From assembly GCF_024055575.1 (NCBI RefSeq), contig NZ_JAMXOE010000001.1, positions 913,659-977,658 of the forward strand: a stretch of DNA of 64,000 nt. Reading direction: 5' to 3'. Positions 54,535-63,895 of this stretch are shown piece by piece. This stretch comes from Mucilaginibacter flavidus. GTDB lineage: Bacteria > Bacteroidota > Bacteroidia > Sphingobacteriales > Sphingobacteriaceae. Each line of letters opens with the position of its first letter. Position 1 is the stretch's first letter. The notes under the pieces were generated by a model that was not told the DNA's origin, did not search any database, and was given only the letters and a program-made list of their open reading frames with translations. Both the position numbers and the translations under genes were made by a program.

Positions 54535-56814
54535 TTAAAAGAAAAATGCCACCCTTAACTTAGCAAAAAATGGTGTCCCGGGTGTAAAGCTCATTTGATC
54601 GACAGGAGCTGATTCATTACGCAGCTGCGTTACTTCTTCAGCTTCAAACTCATTCCATTTGGCATTGAAAAGGTTTTCGACCGACAGACCGACTTCGAAC
54701 TTTGGCCGCGTATAGTTTACCTTCAAATCGGTGACATAGTACCCATCGGCTGTTAGCGTATAGCTTTCGTTTCCGGGGCGTTTGTGCATGTAACGATAGC
54801 TGATGCCGCCACTAATACCGTTTTTAAACTTAAAATCCAATCCGCCGGTGCTGGTAAAAGTTGGGGCAAGCGGCAAATAGTTTGCGCCGTTAGCTTCACC
54901 TATAAGCCTTGGTTTAGCGAGATTTACATTCAAGTCGGCAAACAGCCATTTAGCCAGTTGATAACGCGCTGAAAAATCTATGCCGTCACGACGGGTTCTG
55001 CCTCCTGGCGCAATGGTGCCGTCATCGGTATAAACAAATTCCTGCTGTAGATACAGATACCACACAGCTGCATTCAAATATAAATGCGGGATGGGTTTCC
55101 AGTTCAGGCCAAGGTCGGCTCCGTATGCGGCTGGCAAAGTTTGCAGGCCGTTGTTGCCGATTACCGCACGCGCATCGTTGGAGTGAAAACCTTTGCCCGC
55201 TTTCAGGTAAAACTGAATTTGTTCATTAGCTGTGTATTGTATATTAAACTTTGGGCTGATGATTGCCTTATTCTGGCTGGTATCATGAAAATTAAAGTGT
55301 AGGTAATCAATCCGTGCACCGGCATTGATCAGCCACTTACCGGTTTCCAGGGTTTCATCTACATAAGCATTGGCTTTATTTTCTTTGATGTCACCAGCAC
55401 TTATGATTTCTAAAAACTGCCCGCTGTGAGTTATGCTGTTATAAACCGGGCCGTATATTTTATCCTGCCTATCGCCAATGCCAAGGGTTGATGTAAGGGT
55501 GGCATTGCCTAAATAACTGCGTTTACTAAGCCTTCCATTGTACCCATACATATCCCTGGTCTCGTTCTGGTATTTTAAATCGCCGTTGTCATTGTCATCG
55601 GCAAAAAAAGTAGTGTTGACGTGCAGCTGGAATGTATAATGGGTGTAATACAATTGGTTTTCCAGCGACCAATTATTTTTCAAATCCGAAGATAACTTCA
55701 CTAAGGCATTGGTGCGTGTACTTTTACCGCTCTGCGCACTATCTATAGTACCAAACCTGTTGATGGGACTGGCGGCTATTGAAAGTTTAACGGCATTGCC
55801 ATTATCATCAATGGCTGTTGTGCCGGCAACTACTGCACGTTCAGGTATCTCGCCCGATGGTATCCAGCTGGTGCTGAAGGTTGACGCGCTTATCGAAAGC
55901 TTATTATTCTGTCCAAGCTGTTTGGTGAACTTGCCAAATAGGTTAAAACGCTTGTAATGTTCAGCCAGCGCAAACGGTCCGTTGGTGTAGTTGTATTCCC
56001 CGGCTATGTAGGCATTTTCACCACTTTGCTTGGCTTTGCTGCTTAGCAGGTCGATAACGCCAGTTGCCCTGAAGGTATTGAAGCGTCCGCCTTCAAGACT
56101 TATCAAACTTTTATCCAGTGCATCTTTAGTTGTATAATTTAAATACCCCGCGGTGGCAAAGTCACCTTTGTCGGTATAGTAGGGCCCTTTACCAAAATCA
56201 TAGGTTGATACTGTTTCGGGGATCAAAAAATGCAAATCGGCATAGCCTTGCCCGTGTATGTGCGATACCATATTCACCGGCATGCCATCAACCGAAACAT
56301 TTAAATCGGTGCCGTGGTCGGCGTCGAAACCGCGTACAAAAATCTGCTCGGCCTTGCCGCCTCCCATGTGCTGGGCAATAAACAAGCCGGGCACCAGGCG
56401 CATCAAATCCTGCGAAGAATTAACCGGGCGCAGCCTGAGGTCGAGCGCGCTGAGCGTATAAAATGAATTTGCACCTAAGTGTGGTGATACTTTAACTTCA
56501 TCAAGGCTGATGCTTCCGGCAGCTAAGGCGATAACTACCCGTTCTCCCGATTTTGTAAGTTTCACAGCTTTTTTCTGGTAGCCCAGGCAATGTACCATCA
56601 TGGTGCAACTGTCGCCTGGCATTGCCATTTGAAAATTGCCCGATTTTGACGTTCCACAAGAGTTTCCGTTTGCGTAAACGGATGCGTTTTCAATAGGCTG
56701 GTTAGTGGCGCTGTCAACCACTTTGCCTTTAAATATATGTTGTGCAATTGCCATTTGCGCAGTACAAACTGTAAACAGCAGCAAAGTCAATTTTTTTAAT
56801 TGAAGAAAATTCAT
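54535..56814 (-). CDS. TonB-dependent receptor (likely metal-related)
   Basis: The 759-aa protein has a signal peptide ending TAQMAIAQ. A carboxypeptidase-regulatory-like domain (HIFKGKVVDSATNQPIENAS) is followed by a plug (NSSQDLMRLVPGLFIAQHMG, FVRGFDADHGTDLNVSVDG, SHIHGQGYADLHFLIPE) and a barrel ending in Phe-Phe-Phe. The His-rich plug motif and the neighbouring HMBD lipoprotein suggest a metal or metal-complex substrate. The ligand cannot be read from sequence alone. Confidence 0.88.
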   Translation of the reverse strand: MNFLQLKKLTLLLFTVCTAQMAIAQHIFKGKVVDSATNQPIENASVYANGNSCGTSKSGNFQMAMPGDSCTMMVHCLGYQKKAVKLTKSGERVVIALAAGSISLDEVKVSPHLGANSFYTLSALDLRLRPVNSSQDLMRLVPGLFIAQHMGGGKAEQIFVRGFDADHGTDLNVSVDGMPVNMVSHIHGQGYADLHFLIPETVSTYDFGKGPYYTDKGDFATAGYLNYTTKDALDKSLISLEGGRFNTFRATGVIDLLSSKAKQSGENAYIAGEYNYTNGPFALAEHYKRFNLFGKFTKQLGQNNKLSISASTFSTSWIPSGEIPERAVVAGTTAIDDNGNAVKLSIAASPINRFGTIDSAQSGKSTRTNALVKLSSDLKNNWSLENQLYYTHYTFQLHVNTTFFADDNDNGDLKYQNETRDMYGYNGRLSKRSYLGNATLTSTLGIGDRQDKIYGPVYNSITHSGQFLEIISAGDIKENKANAYVDETLETGKWLINAGARIDYLHFNFHDTSQNKAIISPKFNIQYTANEQIQFYLKAGKGFHSNDARAVIGNNGLQTLPAAYGADLGLNWKPIPHLYLNAAVWYLYLQQEFVYTDDGTIAPGGRTRRDGIDFSARYQLAKWLFADLNVNLAKPRLIGEANGANYLPLAPTFTSTGGLDFKFKNGISGGISYRYMHKRPGNESYTLTADGYYVTDLKVNYTRPKFEVGLSVENLFNAKWNEFEAEEVTQLRNESAPVDQMSFTPGTPFFAKLRVAFFF

Positions 56815-56996
56815 GCAGATGAAATATTATAATGCCAAAGGCATTTACGGCAGGTATTAACCGACCGGGATTAGTTTTAGTTAAATGCGCTAATCAGGTC
56901 GATTTAATAAATCAACCGAAAGAGCTACAATAATTAAATATGGAGCCGGTAATCATCGCTATAAAAGGATGACAACCCCAAGGCAAAAAAAGAAGA

Positions 56997-57383
56997 TTAT
57001 GCTATTGTTTTAGGCGGATGAAATATCGCGTCAATATAGTGATTGGTATATTGGTACGAATAGTTGGGGAATATGGATTTATTATCCTGCAAAGCGACAG
57101 GTTCAACAAAAGCAAGCTTAAACGGTTCCTGGAAAAAAGAAATTTCCAGGCGGCTAAAGCTGTCTCTTGCAGCTTCTTTTCGCTCGTTTTCCTGTGCCTG
57201 CTTTATCTTTTTTACGAAATAACACTTACCGTTACAATGCAGCCATGGTTTATCGCGATTTTCGCAAAGGGTGGTGGCAATGTATTTTTTGTTCAGCTCA
57301 AAGCCCGCGAAGATGAAGAACCGCGAAAAGTGCACCGCCATGAGTGAAACAATAAGAAAGTATGCTGTTATCCGTTTTAACAT
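56997..57383 (-). CDS. small membrane-anchored Cys-containing protein
   Basis: The 128-aa protein has one hydrophobic N-terminal segment (TAYFLIVSLMAVHFSRFFIFAGF). A conserved-looking TLCENRDKPWLHCNGKCYF (three Cys) is followed by a charged helix (KKIKQAQENERKEAARD). Similar small proteins occur near TonB receptor and metal genes in Bacteroidota, which is a recollection. It lies 182 bp before the TonB receptor start on the same strand; function unknown. The flanking gaps (56815-56996, 57384-57613) show no further gene. Confidence 0.7.
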   Translation of the reverse strand: MLKRITAYFLIVSLMAVHFSRFFIFAGFELNKKYIATTLCENRDKPWLHCNGKCYFVKKIKQAQENERKEAARDSFSRLEISFFQEPFKLAFVEPVALQDNKSIFPNYSYQYTNHYIDAIFHPPKTIA

Positions 57384-57613
57384 GCCGGCGCAAATGTAAG
57401 GGCTGGTTGCTAAAAAGTCAAGCCGGCCTATATATTATAATTCGATCAGCAAATCATCCTGGTTGTTTGGCGCCTTACTTAAATTTCACCCAGCTGCGTA
57501 TCCAGGGAAAATCCTAAAAAAAAGCTTGCCATTACTCCCGTGAACCTTTTAGCACCACATACAACTTACCATTTTAATTTATATTTTTAGCGAATAAACC
57601 ACAACCCATCATC

Positions 57614-58078
57614 ATGAAATTTAAACCTGCAGCTTTAGTAGCATTAACAGTTACTGTTTTTTTAATGGCTTGCAATGCTCCTGCCGAAAAGAAGGAGGCG
57701 GCTAATCCTATAATTGGTACCTGGCGGCTGGTATCCGGCGCAACTATCAGTAAAGGAAAAACCGAGCAAACCAGCTACCCGAAAGACCAGCAGATGATAA
57801 AAATTATTAACGATACGCACTTTGCATTTTTAAATCACACCATGAATACCGCCAAAGATTCATCAAACAAATTTGATGCAGGCGGCGGCGCATATACCTT
57901 AAAGGGCGACCGATATACCGAGCATCTCGATTACTATAAAGACAAAGCCTGGGAAGGCAAGCCATTCACCTTCACCGTTACTTTCAGCGGCGATACGTTG
58001 ATTCAAAAAGGCGTTGAGAAAGTGGAAGGCACTACTATCGACAGGGTGATTATCGAAAAATATTTGCGGGAAAAGTAG
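57614..58078 (+). CDS. lipocalin-like lipoprotein
   Basis: The 154-aa protein has a lipoprotein signal (FLMACNAP, Cys20). The mature part begins NPIIGTWRLVSG and continues with beta strands (HFAFLNHTM, GAYTLKGDRYTEHLDYY, FTFTVTFSGDTLIQKG), as in small lipocalin-like/DUF4488 proteins. Ligand unknown. Confidence 0.75.
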   Translation: MKFKPAALVALTVTVFLMACNAPAEKKEAANPIIGTWRLVSGATISKGKTEQTSYPKDQQMIKIINDTHFAFLNHTMNTAKDSSNKFDAGGGAYTLKGDRYTEHLDYYKDKAWEGKPFTFTVTFSGDTLIQKGVEKVEGTTIDRVIIEKYLREK

Positions 58079-58087
58079 GGGTTAGAG

Positions 58088-58122
58088 GCCAGAGCTTAGC
58101 GATTAGAGATTAGTTTTTTTGA
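58088..58122. repeat. GATTAGAGATTAG-type dispersed repeat, copy 2
   Basis: It shares an exact 19-base match (58104-58122) with 52407-52425. It lies between the convergent lipocalin-like and UPF0158 genes. Confidence 0.65.
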
Positions 58123-58136
58123 TTGCTAACCAGGTG

Positions 58137-58580
58137 TCACAGTTTCTCCTCTTCGTCGACATTTGCGGCGTCAATCAGGGCCTTTACATACTCAATATAG
58201 GCTTCTTCTTTAAACGCATACCACTGTTTCAGCAATTCGGGATAATCCTCAAGCATATCCTTAAAATGGGCAAAAGGTCTTTTGCGCGAAATAACATCGA
58301 TAAATTTATTGCGTGTGGGGATGTGGCCAATCTGGCCGATGAAGTTTTCCATCACCCTGAATGATTCACGGCTGCTCATGGGTTCGCACTCAATGTAATC
58401 ATCCCGATTTTCCGATACCTTATCCATTACATCAATCCAACACTCATCATCAAAGCCCGGGTTATGATTCTCATCAGGATAAATTTCAAGTTCGCCGGTA
58501 ACCTTATGGAAATAGCAAACCATTCCCATATCAAGTTCTTCGGCAATTTGCTTTAGTATTTGGGGTGTTATTATAGGCAT
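58137..58580 (-). CDS. UPF0158 family protein
   Basis: The 147-aa acidic protein matches the UPF0158 pattern: LKQIAEELDMGMVCYFHKVTG near the N-terminus (first 20 residues of this element), GELEIYPDE, then ESFRVMENFIGQI. The function is unknown. No signal peptide. A TAAATTTG (minus strand, 58630-58623) upstream could be its -7 box. Confidence 0.82.
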   Translation of the reverse strand: MPIITPQILKQIAEELDMGMVCYFHKVTGELEIYPDENHNPGFDDECWIDVMDKVSENRDDYIECEPMSSRESFRVMENFIGQIGHIPTRNKFIDVISRKRPFAHFKDMLEDYPELLKQWYAFKEEAYIEYVKALIDAANVDEEEKL

Positions 58581-58718
58581 TGTTGGTAGATTTTAAATTC
58601 GAATTTATAATGTTTTCAAAAGCAAATTTAAAAGAAAAAAGGCACTATATTAGGTCGCACAACCTGCCAAATATCAACCAAAATAAGACCACCTGTGGAT
58701 ATAATTGAAGGCGACAAT

Positions 58719-60452
58719 ATGCTTACCATCCAAAACTTCGAGAAACGGATAGGTAAATCAATGCTAAACAAAGGAGTTCAATACTTTGCTAATGGAGCTG
58801 TTTTGGAAATTGAAGAAAACGATGGCGAATGGACTGCGGAGGTAGAAGGCACGGAGGATTATTCAGTGGAAGTCTCCGTAAAAAAAGATAATGAAATCAC
58901 CAAATACTTCTGCGACTGCCCTTATGATGGTGATATATGCAAACACGTGGTGGCTGTTTTGTATGCCATTCGCGAGGAGATCATTTACCGCCCGGTTATT
59001 ACTAAAAAAAGCCGCGCGAAAAACCCGTTTGACGATTTACTTACCAAAATAACTGCCGCAGAATATGCAAGTTTTGTTAAAGATTACGCCAAGAAAAATA
59101 AAGATTTTAAAACAGCACTTGAGATCTTTTTTGCCGAAAAAGATGACAGGGCAGATGTTGGCCAGAAATATACCGACCTGGTACGGAAGCTGGTTAAAAA
59201 GTACTCCGACCATGGATACGTCGACTATCGTTCGTCGTCAGGCCTGGCAAACGAAATAGATAAGCTTATCGGTAAGGCCAACGAACTGGTTCATAAGAGA
59301 AATTATCTGGATGCTTTTACCATCGCTAATGTTGCGTTAAACGAAATGCAGGAGGTGCTGGCGAGTGCCGACGATTCGAACGGCTCATTAGGGGGTACAG
59401 TCTATGACATAGTAGAACTTATTGACTCGATTGTTACTGGCGACGAAATTGCGTATGACTTAAAAGAGCACATATTTAGTGTTTTGTATAAAGAATTCAC
59501 CAGTAATAAATATTTTGACCATAGTGATTCCGGTTATAATCTGTTTTCCTTATTTGAAAATCTGGCTATCGAACTAAAAAAGGAGCAGATGTACCTTGAT
59601 TTTATCGACAGCCAGGTGCAAAAACTCACCGGCAACCATGACGATTACGAGCGCAACTTTTACCGGACTCAAAAAATCGACTTTTTAAAAGCGTTAGGCC
59701 GAACTGAAGAAGTCGAAGAATTGGTTCAGAAAAACCTTGATATTAAAGAAGTGCGGCAGGAAGAAGTTGACAAAGCAATAGATAGGAAGGACTTCGAGCA
59801 TGCAAAAAAATTAATTGCAGGCGGTATATTAATAGCAGAGAAACAAAAGCATCCGGGCACTGTATCACAGTGGGAAGAGCAATTATTGCGTATAGCTATA
59901 TTGGAGAATGATATCGCATTAACGCGGCATTATTATAGAAAGTTTGCACTTGAAAGTCATTGGCTTAACAGCATATACTACGATAAATGGAAGGCTACTT
60001 ATTCAAAAGAAGAGTGGAAGGTAATAATTGACGAACTGATTGATGAGACTATAAAAAGAGTAACAAAAGCCCACGCCAACGATTCGTGGATGCCGCTAAG
60101 CGCTCATTTGTTAACTGCGGTTTCGCCATTTTATATACAAGAAAAGTATTGGGACAAGTTGTTTGCATTGGTTAAGAACGAAAACAGACTGGATAGAATA
60201 TTGCCGTATCACAAATACCTGGTACATCAATATGCGGACGAATTAGTGCCTATTTATTTGCCCGGCCTAGAATTAAAGGGCGATAATGCAAGCGACCGTA
60301 GTCAATATGCTACGCTTGTTAAATTAATGGAGGACTTAATAACAGATATGCCGGCCGGTAAAGACCAAATATTAGCTACGGCGCAAAAACTAAGAACCAA
60401 ATACCCCCGCCGGCCAGCTATGGTTGAGGAGTTAAACCGTTTGTTGAAATAA
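58719..60452 (+). CDS. SWIM zinc-finger protein with helical repeat tail
   Basis: The start is placed at ATG 58719 (MLTIQNFEKRIG) rather than GTG 58695; about 577 aa. The SWIM motif CxCxnCxH is CDCPYDGDICKH (about residues 66-77). The rest is a long helical region without recognised enzyme motifs, like other SWIM-domain proteins without a helicase part. SWIM fingers bind DNA or proteins; the role is unknown. Cytosolic. Confidence 0.85.
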   Translation: MLTIQNFEKRIGKSMLNKGVQYFANGAVLEIEENDGEWTAEVEGTEDYSVEVSVKKDNEITKYFCDCPYDGDICKHVVAVLYAIREEIIYRPVITKKSRAKNPFDDLLTKITAAEYASFVKDYAKKNKDFKTALEIFFAEKDDRADVGQKYTDLVRKLVKKYSDHGYVDYRSSSGLANEIDKLIGKANELVHKRNYLDAFTIANVALNEMQEVLASADDSNGSLGGTVYDIVELIDSIVTGDEIAYDLKEHIFSVLYKEFTSNKYFDHSDSGYNLFSLFENLAIELKKEQMYLDFIDSQVQKLTGNHDDYERNFYRTQKIDFLKALGRTEEVEELVQKNLDIKEVRQEEVDKAIDRKDFEHAKKLIAGGILIAEKQKHPGTVSQWEEQLLRIAILENDIALTRHYYRKFALESHWLNSIYYDKWKATYSKEEWKVIIDELIDETIKRVTKAHANDSWMPLSAHLLTAVSPFYIQEKYWDKLFALVKNENRLDRILPYHKYLVHQYADELVPIYLPGLELKGDNASDRSQYATLVKLMEDLITDMPAGKDQILATAQKLRTKYPRRPAMVEELNRLLK

Positions 60453-60575
60453 CTTAATGGTGCCAAAATATATTGTAATACACATCTTACAGAGTTGGTA
60501 TTACTTTTTGTGTAACTTCATAAATATTAAATTTCGCGTTAACGAAAACCAATTTACCAGTATAAAATAACATCT

Positions 60576-61934
60576 ATGGAAGAATCACGTCGCAAATTTA
60601 TCAAGCAGGCAACGCTTGCCGGCGCGGGTATAATGCTCGCTAAAAATGGTTTTAGTGCTAAAAGCTACAAACGTATCATCGGCGCTAACGACAGGGTGCG
60701 CGTTGGGGTTGTCGGTTTTTCCGACAGGCACCGCAGTTCGCATCTGCCCAGCTTTATGAACCATTACAAAGAACTTAACTTTGAAATAGTGGCCGTTTCG
60801 GATATCTGGAAGCGCCGGCGGGAAGAAGGTGCCGCCGTCTGGAAAGAGAAAATGCAGAACGATGTAAAGGCCTACCGCAATAACGAAGAATTATACGACA
60901 GCAAAACTGTTGACGCGGTATTTATCAGCACTGCCGATTTCCAGCATGCGCGGCATGCAATCGAGGCTGTAAAAGCAGGTTGCGATGCTTATGTTGAAAA
61001 GCCGTTTGCCGAAACGATGGAAGACAACCGGGCCGCTCTTAAAGCGGTGAAGGAGTCGGGTAAGATTGTGCAGATAGGCTCACAAAGGCGCAGCGGGGCA
61101 AATTACCATGCGGCCAACGATTTCATCCGTTCGGGTAAATTTGGGCCGATAACGATGGTCGAACTAACCTGGAATGTTAACCAGCCCGGCAGGTGGCGCC
61201 GGCCCGAATTATTAGGCGTAATAAAAGAAGAGGATACCGACTGGAAACGCTTTATCATGAACCGGCCTTACGAGCCGTTCAACCCGCGCATTTACCTGGA
61301 GTACCGCCTGTTTTGGCCATATTCCTCAGGACTGCCCGGTCAGTGGATGAGCCACCAGATCGATACCGTGCACTGGTTTACCGGCCTTAAGCATCCGCGC
61401 AGCGTGGTAGCAAACGGTGGTATTTATATGTGGAAGGATGGTCGTCGCAACTGGGATACCATAACCGCCGCTTTTGATTACGGCCCGCTGGATGACCCGT
61501 CGACGGGTTTCCAGGTTACATTTGGTTCACGCATGCACAATGGCGATGAGCACCCTGCCGAAATTTACTATTCAAATGGCGGCGAGCTGAACCTGATAAA
61601 TAATACCGTTTCGCCAGCCGGTGGGCTAACGCAAAAAATGGCAGCAGCCATGAATATGCAGGCTAACCTATTGCCCGAATTGAGCCTGGCAAATACCGAA
61701 AAAGTTGTGGCATCGGCTAATACAGGCGGCGACATACTCACCTCGAACCATGTACGCAACTGGATGGAATGTGTACGCAGCCGTAAAGAGCCAAATGCTC
61801 CGGTTGAGGCAGGGTATAGCCACTCCATAGCAAATATTATGACTAATGCTGCGGTACATACAGGGTATAAGGCAACGTTTGATGAGAAAACACAGGAAGT
61901 AATGGCCAATGGCAAAGTATTTAAATATTCGTGA
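60576..61934 (+). CDS. Gfo/Idh/MocA-family oxidoreductase with Tat-like signal
   Basis: The 452-aa protein has a twin-arginine-like N-terminus (ESRRKFIKQATLAGAG). A Rossmann fold follows (RVRVGVVGFSDRHR, FISTADFQHARHAIEAVKAG, EKPFAETMEDNRAALKAV with the EKP motif) and a C-terminal dehydrogenase domain (WMSHQIDTVHWFTGL). Secreted members act on sugars or sugar derivatives; the substrate is unknown. Its TGA overlaps the next ATG (ATGA), so the two genes are translationally coupled. Confidence 0.9.
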   Translation: MEESRRKFIKQATLAGAGIMLAKNGFSAKSYKRIIGANDRVRVGVVGFSDRHRSSHLPSFMNHYKELNFEIVAVSDIWKRRREEGAAVWKEKMQNDVKAYRNNEELYDSKTVDAVFISTADFQHARHAIEAVKAGCDAYVEKPFAETMEDNRAALKAVKESGKIVQIGSQRRSGANYHAANDFIRSGKFGPITMVELTWNVNQPGRWRRPELLGVIKEEDTDWKRFIMNRPYEPFNPRIYLEYRLFWPYSSGLPGQWMSHQIDTVHWFTGLKHPRSVVANGGIYMWKDGRRNWDTITAAFDYGPLDDPSTGFQVTFGSRMHNGDEHPAEIYYSNGGELNLINNTVSPAGGLTQKMAAAMNMQANLLPELSLANTEKVVASANTGGDILTSNHVRNWMECVRSRKEPNAPVEAGYSHSIANIMTNAAVHTGYKATFDEKTQEVMANGKVFKYS

Positions 61935-62983
61935 TGAACAAATTTAAGCAGCTGAGTTTTGCTGTCGCGATAGCATTGCTACCGTGTTTGGTGTTTGCTC
62001 AAAAAACAGAGTCGGTAAAGGTTGTAAAATCTACTACGGAAAACAAGATTGATGTGTCGATTGGCGGCAAGCCGTTTACCAGTTTCCTGTATCCGGATAG
62101 CCTGGAAAAACCGGTGTTGTTCCCGCTATATGCGGCAAACGGCACTGTAGTTACCCGCGGCTTTCCGCTTGCCCCAAAAGCCGGTGAGCCAACCGACCAT
62201 CCGCATCACATCGGCCTTTGGTTTAATTTCGAGAATGTAAACGGGCTTGATTTCTGGAATAATTCGTACGCTATACCTGCAAATAAAAAAAGCCAGTATG
62301 GATGGATACGGACTGATAAAATACTTGAAACGTCTGGCGGAAAAACCGGGAAACTAGCCTATCATGCTAACTGGACAAACCAGCAAAAGGATGTTCTTTT
62401 GGAAGAAACCACCCATTTTGAATTTAGTGGCGATAAAAACCGACGCGTAATAGACCGTATCACTACATTAAAAGCAAATGTTGATGTTGTTTTTAACGAT
62501 GCAAAAGATGGCATGCTGGGTCTCCGTTTGGGTCACGAATTACAAATGCCGACTAAGGAAGACCAGCAATTTACCGATAACAAAGGCAATGTAACCGTAG
62601 TAAAAGGCGGCACCGACCATGTGGCCAACGGCAACTACCTCACCAGCGCCGGCAAAACCGGTAACGATGCCTGGAGCACCCGTGGTGTGTGGTGCAAAGT
62701 TTACGGCAAAATGGGCACCGATTCGGTGAGTATCGCGATTATTGATCACCCTAAAAACCCGAATTATCCTACCTTTTGGCATGCCAGGGGTTATGGATTG
62801 TTTGCAGCAAACCCATTGGGTGAAAAAATATTTACGAATGGGAAATCTGAAAAGAATTTGGGGTTGAAAAAGGGGGAGGAAGTGACGTTTAGGTATAGGA
62901 TTGTGATTAGTAGTGGGGGAGAAACCTTAAGTACCGCCAAACTTAATATGCTTGCTGAGAATTTTGCCAAAGTGACTGAATAA
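61934..62983 (+). CDS. DUF6807 (PmoA-type) secreted protein
   Basis: The start is placed at ATG 61934 rather than GTG 61931; about 349 aa. The signal peptide ends PCLVFAQ. The family signature is DHPHHIGLWFNFENVNGLD (about residues 93-111), with WHARGYGLFAANPLG later. Members are often encoded next to Gfo/Idh oxidoreductases in carbohydrate-degradation loci, as here. The name PmoA is historic and does not imply methane oxidation. Confidence 0.87.
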   Translation: MNKFKQLSFAVAIALLPCLVFAQKTESVKVVKSTTENKIDVSIGGKPFTSFLYPDSLEKPVLFPLYAANGTVVTRGFPLAPKAGEPTDHPHHIGLWFNFENVNGLDFWNNSYAIPANKKSQYGWIRTDKILETSGGKTGKLAYHANWTNQQKDVLLEETTHFEFSGDKNRRVIDRITTLKANVDVVFNDAKDGMLGLRLGHELQMPTKEDQQFTDNKGNVTVVKGGTDHVANGNYLTSAGKTGNDAWSTRGVWCKVYGKMGTDSVSIAIIDHPKNPNYPTFWHARGYGLFAANPLGEKIFTNGKSEKNLGLKKGEEVTFRYRIVISSGGETLSTAKLNMLAENFAKVTE

Positions 62984-63172
62984 TCAGAGGGGAGTTCGAA
63001 AAATAAAACTTGGTGTCAGTCGCCCTCTTTGTACAATTTTCCAACCTTTTTCTGCATGATTTACAATTATTAGCTAATTTAGTTCTTTGATACAATCTTC
63101 AATATTTATGCAAAAATGGTGGGTAATTAGAGGGTATCGGCTAAATTGGACTTTTATAATTAAACATGATTA

Positions 63173-63607
63173 ATGGATAAGCGATTGAAAACCCTGGAGA
63201 TTAAGTTACCTGACAACTGGGAAGATATATCTGCAGATAATCCTAACGGCCCTCCAACCTTTATCGATGATACAATAGATAATTCAGGTGTATTGCAAAT
63301 TTCCACAGCAGAATTTCTGTCAGGAAAAATACCTAATCCTGGCGTAGCTGATTTAATTGAACTATCAAAGAATATAGGGCTAAAAAATGAATTTGGAAAC
63401 TTACAAAACGAGGTATTTGGAAAATGTGATTACGGTATATTTGGTTACGCGCAATTTTCTAATTCCCGGTTTCCTTACACTTCTATTTGGCATATAACTG
63501 ACGGACAGAACTTTATATTTGCTACATTTATTTGTTCGACAGTCCCAAATCAAGAACATATTGACGATGTAAAGCATATACTAACCTCGATTAAAAGAAA
63601 ATCATGA
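63173..63607 (+). CDS. small AT-rich orphan protein (possible PsbP/Mog1-like fold)
   Basis: The 144-aa protein has no signal peptide. It begins LEIKLPDNWEDIS and continues with alternating beta strands and helices (GVLQISTAEF, YTSIWHITDGQNFIFATF) and a helix near the end (IDDVKHILTSIKRK). The layout recalls PsbP/Mog1/DUF1795-like folds and polymorphic-toxin immunity proteins; neither is proven. Its base composition looks lower in GC than its neighbours. It stands alone before a tRNA/5S unit, suggesting recent acquisition. Confidence 0.65.
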   Translation: MDKRLKTLEIKLPDNWEDISADNPNGPPTFIDDTIDNSGVLQISTAEFLSGKIPNPGVADLIELSKNIGLKNEFGNLQNEVFGKCDYGIFGYAQFSNSRFPYTSIWHITDGQNFIFATFICSTVPNQEHIDDVKHILTSIKRKS

Positions 63608-63673
63608 TTAACATCCCTGTTTGAGTAATTTAGGGTACGCGATTGATCTGATAATTCTCTATTAAAGCAAAAG

Positions 63674-63705
63674 CCTCTTTCAAATTGCTCTGAAAGGAGT
63701 TTTTC
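63674..63705. terminator. bidirectional terminator between orphan gene and tRNA
   Basis: CTCTTTCA (63675-63682) pairs with TGAAAGGAG (63691-63699) with one bulged G, followed by TTTTT on the plus strand. On the minus strand it is followed by CTTTTGCTTT. It would end both the plus-strand orphan gene and the minus-strand tRNA transcript. Confidence 0.7.
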
Positions 63706-63723
63706 TATTGGTATCGCTATCTG

Positions 63724-63797
63724 TCGGGATGGCAGGATTCGAACCTGCGGCCTCCACATCCCAAATGTGGCGCGATATCGGACTGCGCTAAATCCCG
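63724..63797 (-). tRNA. tRNA-Pro (anticodon TGG)
   Basis: The 74-nt cloverleaf on the minus strand has an acceptor stem beginning CGGGAT (pairing ATCCCG), a D-arm GCGC, and an anticodon arm CCACA-TTTGGGA-TGTGG giving anticodon TGG (proline). The T-arm is GCAGG-TTCGAAT-CCTGC and the discriminator is A. No CCA is encoded. One mismatch at position 7-66. It follows 5S rRNA in the same direction. Confidence 0.93.
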
Positions 63798-63895
63798 TAA
63801 GGGTCTACCAGGCTTCAACTAAGAACCAATGCCCCTGCATTTAACTCAAAGACCCTCGGTCCAAGAAGAACCTAGGGTTTAACCTTGATAAGATT

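Noticed and set aside
63800..63895. A further RNA gene between 5S and tRNA-Pro
   Set aside because: A weak ACCCT/AGGGT hairpin exists, but no cloverleaf or other RNA family pattern could be made out.
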